The notes under the pieces: model-generated | Database searches by the model: none | Told to the model about the DNA's origin: nothing | Seen by the model: only the letters and a program-made list of their open reading frames with translations | Assembly: GCA_965222175.1 (NCBI GenBank) | Contig: OZ244938.1 | Span: 1,736,001 to 1,800,000, forward strand | Length of the DNA stretch: 64,000 nt | Source: NORP240 sp965222175 | Lineage (GTDB): Bacteria > Pseudomonadota > Gammaproteobacteria > Pseudomonadales > Pseudohongiellaceae | Direction: 5' to 3' | Position numbers and translations under genes: made by a program | Part shown: positions 61,106-64,000 of the stretch, in pieces | How the letters are laid out: each line of letters begins with the position of its first letter | How positions within the stretch are numbered: position 1 is the first letter of the stretch

Positions 61106-61969
61106 GTGCTACTGCAAAGAGTCGTTACTGCTATTGTGCTGATTGCCGGACTGGTGCTGGTAAGCGTCTTTGCTTCGCCTTTCACTTTCGCGCTGGTAGT
61201 GGCGCTGATCACCATACTTTGCAGCATGGAGTGGACACGATTTATCGGACTGTCCGAACTGCGCAGTCGGGCGGGTTACGTATTCAGTATCACGGCCATG
61301 GTAGCCGGCGGTTTTTTCCTTACCGGCGTTTTTCCCCGGGCGGAATTCCTTGATTCATTCCGCGTTCTTACCCTGATGTTATTCGGGCTGCTGTTCTGGA
61401 TACTGGCAATCTGGTTGATGATCGGTTATCCCCGGAACGCCAGGTACTGGAATGAGCAGTCGCACCTGGCACTGATGGGTGTATTGGTGCTGGTTCCAAC
61501 CTGGAGTGGCGTAGTACAGCTGAAGTATCTTGATCCTGACGGCGGGCTCGTGCTGGCGTTGATAGCGATGGTCAGCGTGGCCGATATCGGTGCGTATTTC
61601 GCGGGACGGGCCTGGGGTAGAAAAAAACTGGCTCCCAACCTTAGTCCGGGAAAGTCCTGGGCTGGATTCTGGGGTGGCATGGCCAGCTGTGTGCTGCTGA
61701 CGGCGCTGATTCTCCTGGCCACGGCCAACCGTGCGGTGGAGCTGAACGGCCTGCAGATTCTGCTGGTCCTGCTCGGTGCCATGCTGGTTTCGATCAGCAG
61801 CGTGGCAGGGGATCTGTTCGAAAGCATGATGAAGCGCAATCGACAATTGAAAGACAGTGGCGCGGTCCTCCCCGGCCACGGAGGAATTCTCGATCGACTT
61901 GACAGTCTGACTGCCGCGACGCCGGTGGCGGTATTGTGGCTGTTCCTGGTACTGCGGGCCGCGGGTTGA
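61106..61969 (+). CDS. cdsA: Phosphatidate cytidylyltransferase
   Basis: A 287-residue membrane enzyme making CDP-diacylglycerol. Several membrane helices; the family signature near the C-terminus is SSVAGDLFESMMKRNRQLKD followed by LPGHGGILDRLDS. I chose the GTG start (VLLQRVVTAIVLIAG) because GGAG lies eight bases upstream and the first helix then starts correctly; a longer frame overlaps uppS. Confidence 0.95.
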   Translation: MLLQRVVTAIVLIAGLVLVSVFASPFTFALVVALITILCSMEWTRFIGLSELRSRAGYVFSITAMVAGGFFLTGVFPRAEFLDSFRVLTLMLFGLLFWILAIWLMIGYPRNARYWNEQSHLALMGVLVLVPTWSGVVQLKYLDPDGGLVLALIAMVSVADIGAYFAGRAWGRKKLAPNLSPGKSWAGFWGGMASCVLLTALILLATANRAVELNGLQILLVLLGAMLVSISSVAGDLFESMMKRNRQLKDSGAVLPGHGGILDRLDSLTAATPVAVLWLFLVLRAAG

Positions 61970-61989
61970 AAGTGACAGGAGACGGCACC

Positions 61990-63174
61990 TTGGCGACACG
62001 GCATGTGACAATTCTCGGCTCTACCGGTTCCATCGGTGAAAGCACTCTGGATGTTATCGCCCGGCACCGGGGTTATGACGTGTTTGCACTCACTGCATTG
62101 CGCAACATCGGCCTGTTACTGACCCAGATCCGGCAGTTCTCCCCGCGGTTCGTCGTGGTCGTGGAAGAAGAACAGGCTGACCTGCTGCGGGAACAACTGG
62201 GGGACAGTGATACGGAGGTCCTGGCCGGCGCCGCGTCGCTGGAAATGGTTGCCGCGCACGAAGACGTTGATACGGTGATGGCGGCCATCGTTGGCGCCGC
62301 GGGACTCAACGCAACGCTGGCAGCGGTCAGGGCCGGCAAGAAAGTCCTGCTGGCCAACAAGGAATCGCTGGTCATGGCAGGCGACCTGTTCATGGACAGT
62401 GTCAGGGGCAATGGTGCCAGGCTGTTGCCTATAGACAGCGAACACAATGCCATTTTTCAGTGTCTGCCACCGGCCCTGAAGGGGGAAACGGTAAGCGGCA
62501 AGCAGGGCGTTCGCAGAGTTCTTCTGACGGCTTCCGGCGGACCGTTCCTGGATACCCCGGCCAGGGAACTCGCCGATGTCACCCCGGAGCAGGCCTGTCG
62601 ACATCCGCGCTGGGACATGGGGCGAAAAATCTCCGTTGATTCCGCCACCCTGATGAACAAGGGACTGGAGTTCATTGAGGCCTGTTACCTGTTCGACCTG
62701 GCTGCTGAACAGCTGGAGGTGGTCATTCATCCCCAGAGCATCGTTCACTCCATGGTCGAATATGAGGATGGGTCGGTTGTCGCGCAACTTGCCAGTCCGG
62801 ACATGCGAATTCCCATCGCCCATGGCCTGGCCTGGCCGGAACGCATGGATTCCGGCGCCTCCCGCCTCGATCTGACCGCCGAGGCGCCGCTGGAATTCAG
62901 AAAACCCGATCTGCACAGGTTTCCCTGTTTGAAACTGGGCATCGAAGCCGCCCGGGCCGGTGGTACGGCCCCGGCGATTCTCAATGCCGCCAATGAAGTC
63001 GCCGTGGATGGTTTTCTCAATAATCGCCTGGGTTTCCACCAGATTCATCGGGTAATAGAAGAGGTTATGTCGAAAATACCTTGTGGAGCCGCGACAAGTC
63101 TCGATATCATCCACGGCGAGGATGCACACGCTCGAAATCTGGCTAATGAACTGATTTTACAGGTGAATTGCTGA
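61990..63174 (+). CDS. dxr: 1-deoxy-D-xylulose 5-phosphate reductoisomerase
   Basis: A 394-residue enzyme of the MEP isoprenoid pathway. NADPH loop ILGSTGSIGESTLDVI, then KVLLANKESLVMAG, PIDSEHNAIFQCL, the metal/substrate block TLMNKGLEFIEACYLF and VVIHPQSIVHSMVEY. The TTG start is chosen because AGGAG lies eight bases upstream and the protein then has the usual length. An upstream in-frame start would overlap cdsA. Confidence 0.95.
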   Translation: MATRHVTILGSTGSIGESTLDVIARHRGYDVFALTALRNIGLLLTQIRQFSPRFVVVVEEEQADLLREQLGDSDTEVLAGAASLEMVAAHEDVDTVMAAIVGAAGLNATLAAVRAGKKVLLANKESLVMAGDLFMDSVRGNGARLLPIDSEHNAIFQCLPPALKGETVSGKQGVRRVLLTASGGPFLDTPARELADVTPEQACRHPRWDMGRKISVDSATLMNKGLEFIEACYLFDLAAEQLEVVIHPQSIVHSMVEYEDGSVVAQLASPDMRIPIAHGLAWPERMDSGASRLDLTAEAPLEFRKPDLHRFPCLKLGIEAARAGGTAPAILNAANEVAVDGFLNNRLGFHQIHRVIEEVMSKIPCGAATSLDIIHGEDAHARNLANELILQVNC

Positions 63175-63228
63175 TTTTTTGCAAATTTCGGCGACTCTGA
63201 CTGAGACCCTGACTGATAGGTTAACTGT

Positions 63229-64000
63229 ATGCTGCCAACCCTGATTATCAACATCCTGGCGCTGATCGTGACGCTGGGCATCCTGGTCACTTTTCATGAG
63301 TTCGGCCATTTCTGGGTCGCCCGGCGATGCGGCGTCAAGGTGCTGCGTTTCTCGGTGGGGTTCGGTAAACCTTTCAAATCCTGGATCGGGAAGGATGGCG
63401 TGGAATACGCGATTGCGCCTATTCCCCTTGGCGGCTATGTCAAAATGCTGGGCCAGGAGGACACGGCGGTAGCGCAACCCGGCGACATTCCGGCCGGACA
63501 GCGCGAGGAGTCGTTTGCTTTCAAACCGCTGTGGCAACGCATGGCCATTGTCGCGGCTGGCCCGATTGCCAATTTCATCCTGGCGGCCGTGGTTTTCTGG
63601 ATAATCAACATCAGCTATGGCGTCAATGGCGTGGCGCCAGTGGTACACAGTATCGTCGAAGACAGCAGGGCAGAGCAGGCCGGCCTGCAGCCAGGGGATG
63701 AAATTATCGCCGTGGACGGTGCCCAGACCACGATGTGGCAGCAGGTCACCATGAAGCTGCTGGAGCGGCTCGGGGAATCCGGCGACATCGAAATGACGGT
63801 GGTACCGGCAAGCGCATTGGGAACAGAAACTGTAAGGATTCCCATCGACGACTGGCTGGCGGATCAGACTGCACCGGACCCGCTATATTCCCTGGGCATT
63901 GTCCAGTTTGATCTGCCACCGGAAATCGCATCGGTCATCTCCGGCGGCAGAGCGGAGGCAGCCGGGCTGCAGCCTGGTGATGAAATTATCAGCGCCAATG
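63229..64000 (+). CDS. rseP: Site-2 protease RseP, C-terminus off the right edge
   Basis: The visible 257 residues hold the zinc motif HEFGH at 23-27 (LVTFHEFGHFWVARR), a Gly loop PLGGYVKMLGQED, the second membrane segment (AAGPIANFILAAVVFW) and the first PDZ domain (AEQAGLQPGDEIIAVDG), with the second starting at the edge (AEAAGLQPGDEI). RseP cleaves RseA inside the membrane to release sigma-E, linking this gene to the rpoE-rseA operon in the window. Confidence 0.97.
   Translation, partial: MLPTLIINILALIVTLGILVTFHEFGHFWVARRCGVKVLRFSVGFGKPFKSWIGKDGVEYAIAPIPLGGYVKMLGQEDTAVAQPGDIPAGQREESFAFKPLWQRMAIVAAGPIANFILAAVVFWIINISYGVNGVAPVVHSIVEDSRAEQAGLQPGDEIIAVDGAQTTMWQQVTMKLLERLGESGDIEMTVVPASALGTETVRIPIDDWLADQTAPDPLYSLGIVQFDLPPEIASVISGGRAEAAGLQPGDEIISAN

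Noticed and set aside
62116..63129. 337-codon minus-strand frame inside dxr
   Set aside because: Shadow of dxr, which has all catalytic motifs on the plus strand.

Overview
The window is a chromosomal segment of a free-living gammaproteobacterium. The evidence is gene order: nadB / rpoE-rseA-degQ-lepA-lepB-rnc-era-recO, cysM-rlmD-mazG, dapE-dapD-yffB-glnD-map, and rpsB-tsf-pyrH-frr-uppS-cdsA-dxr-rseP all follow arrangements familiar from Pseudomonas and related orders. DNA is moderately GC-rich, except for an AT-rich patch just after a tRNA-Arg gene. I cannot fix the genus. A marine or aquatic Pseudomonadales/Cellvibrionales-type organism is plausible from the TonB-dependent transport, sodium symporters and exchanger, but that is inference.

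Layout. 0-9 kb: a SuhB-like protein that has lost its metal ligands (cut by the left edge), trmJ, ygiQ, a DUF945 protein, a SufR-like regulator divergent from a proline-type Na+ symporter, elaA, and an exported MsrB-like protein without its catalytic cysteine. 9.1-12 kb: tRNA-Arg(CCT) followed by an accessory patch holding an IS3-family relic, a Tat-exported amidohydrolase and a transposase relic. 11.8-15.5 kb: two family-2 glycosyltransferases, a DUF6817-like protein and a HemG-type flavodoxin. 15.7-19 kb: a Ca2+/Na+ exchanger translationally coupled to a second Na+:solute symporter, then a PEBP protein. 19-22.3 kb: a DUF2235 alpha/beta-hydrolase locus lying between partial duplications of its right-hand neighbourhood, plus CsbD-like and 2OG-Fe(II) oxygenase genes.

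22.5-27.2 kb is the most interesting accessory system. It comprises a secreted beta-helix-like protein and a TonB-dependent receptor, each preceded by three 7-bp elements at 11-bp spacing that match PhoB boxes. This predicts a phosphate-starvation-induced outer-membrane uptake system with an exported partner. 27.8-36 kb carries ygfZ, sdhE, ygfX, nadB and a compact sigma-E operon without rseB/rseC, preceded by a good sigma-E-type promoter. Short tandem repeats, two of them in strikingly purine-rich DNA, occur in front of several genes here.

36-64 kb is essentially core: translation (lepA, rpsB, tsf, frr, map), RNA processing and modification (rnc, era, rlmD, rsmJ, tsaB), recombination (recO), cysteine and lysine/peptidoglycan precursors (cysM, dapD, dapE), nucleotide enzymes (adk, pyrH, mazG), nitrogen sensing (glnD) and envelope lipid/isoprenoid steps (uppP, uppS, cdsA, dxr, rseP). 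Oddities are an AlgP-like Lys/Ala repeat protein, a ribosomal protein S2 with a tail of about 160 residues whose end uses the same basic repeats, a 139-bp palindromic MITE between pyrH and frr, and missing relA and pdxJ at positions where Pseudomonas has them.
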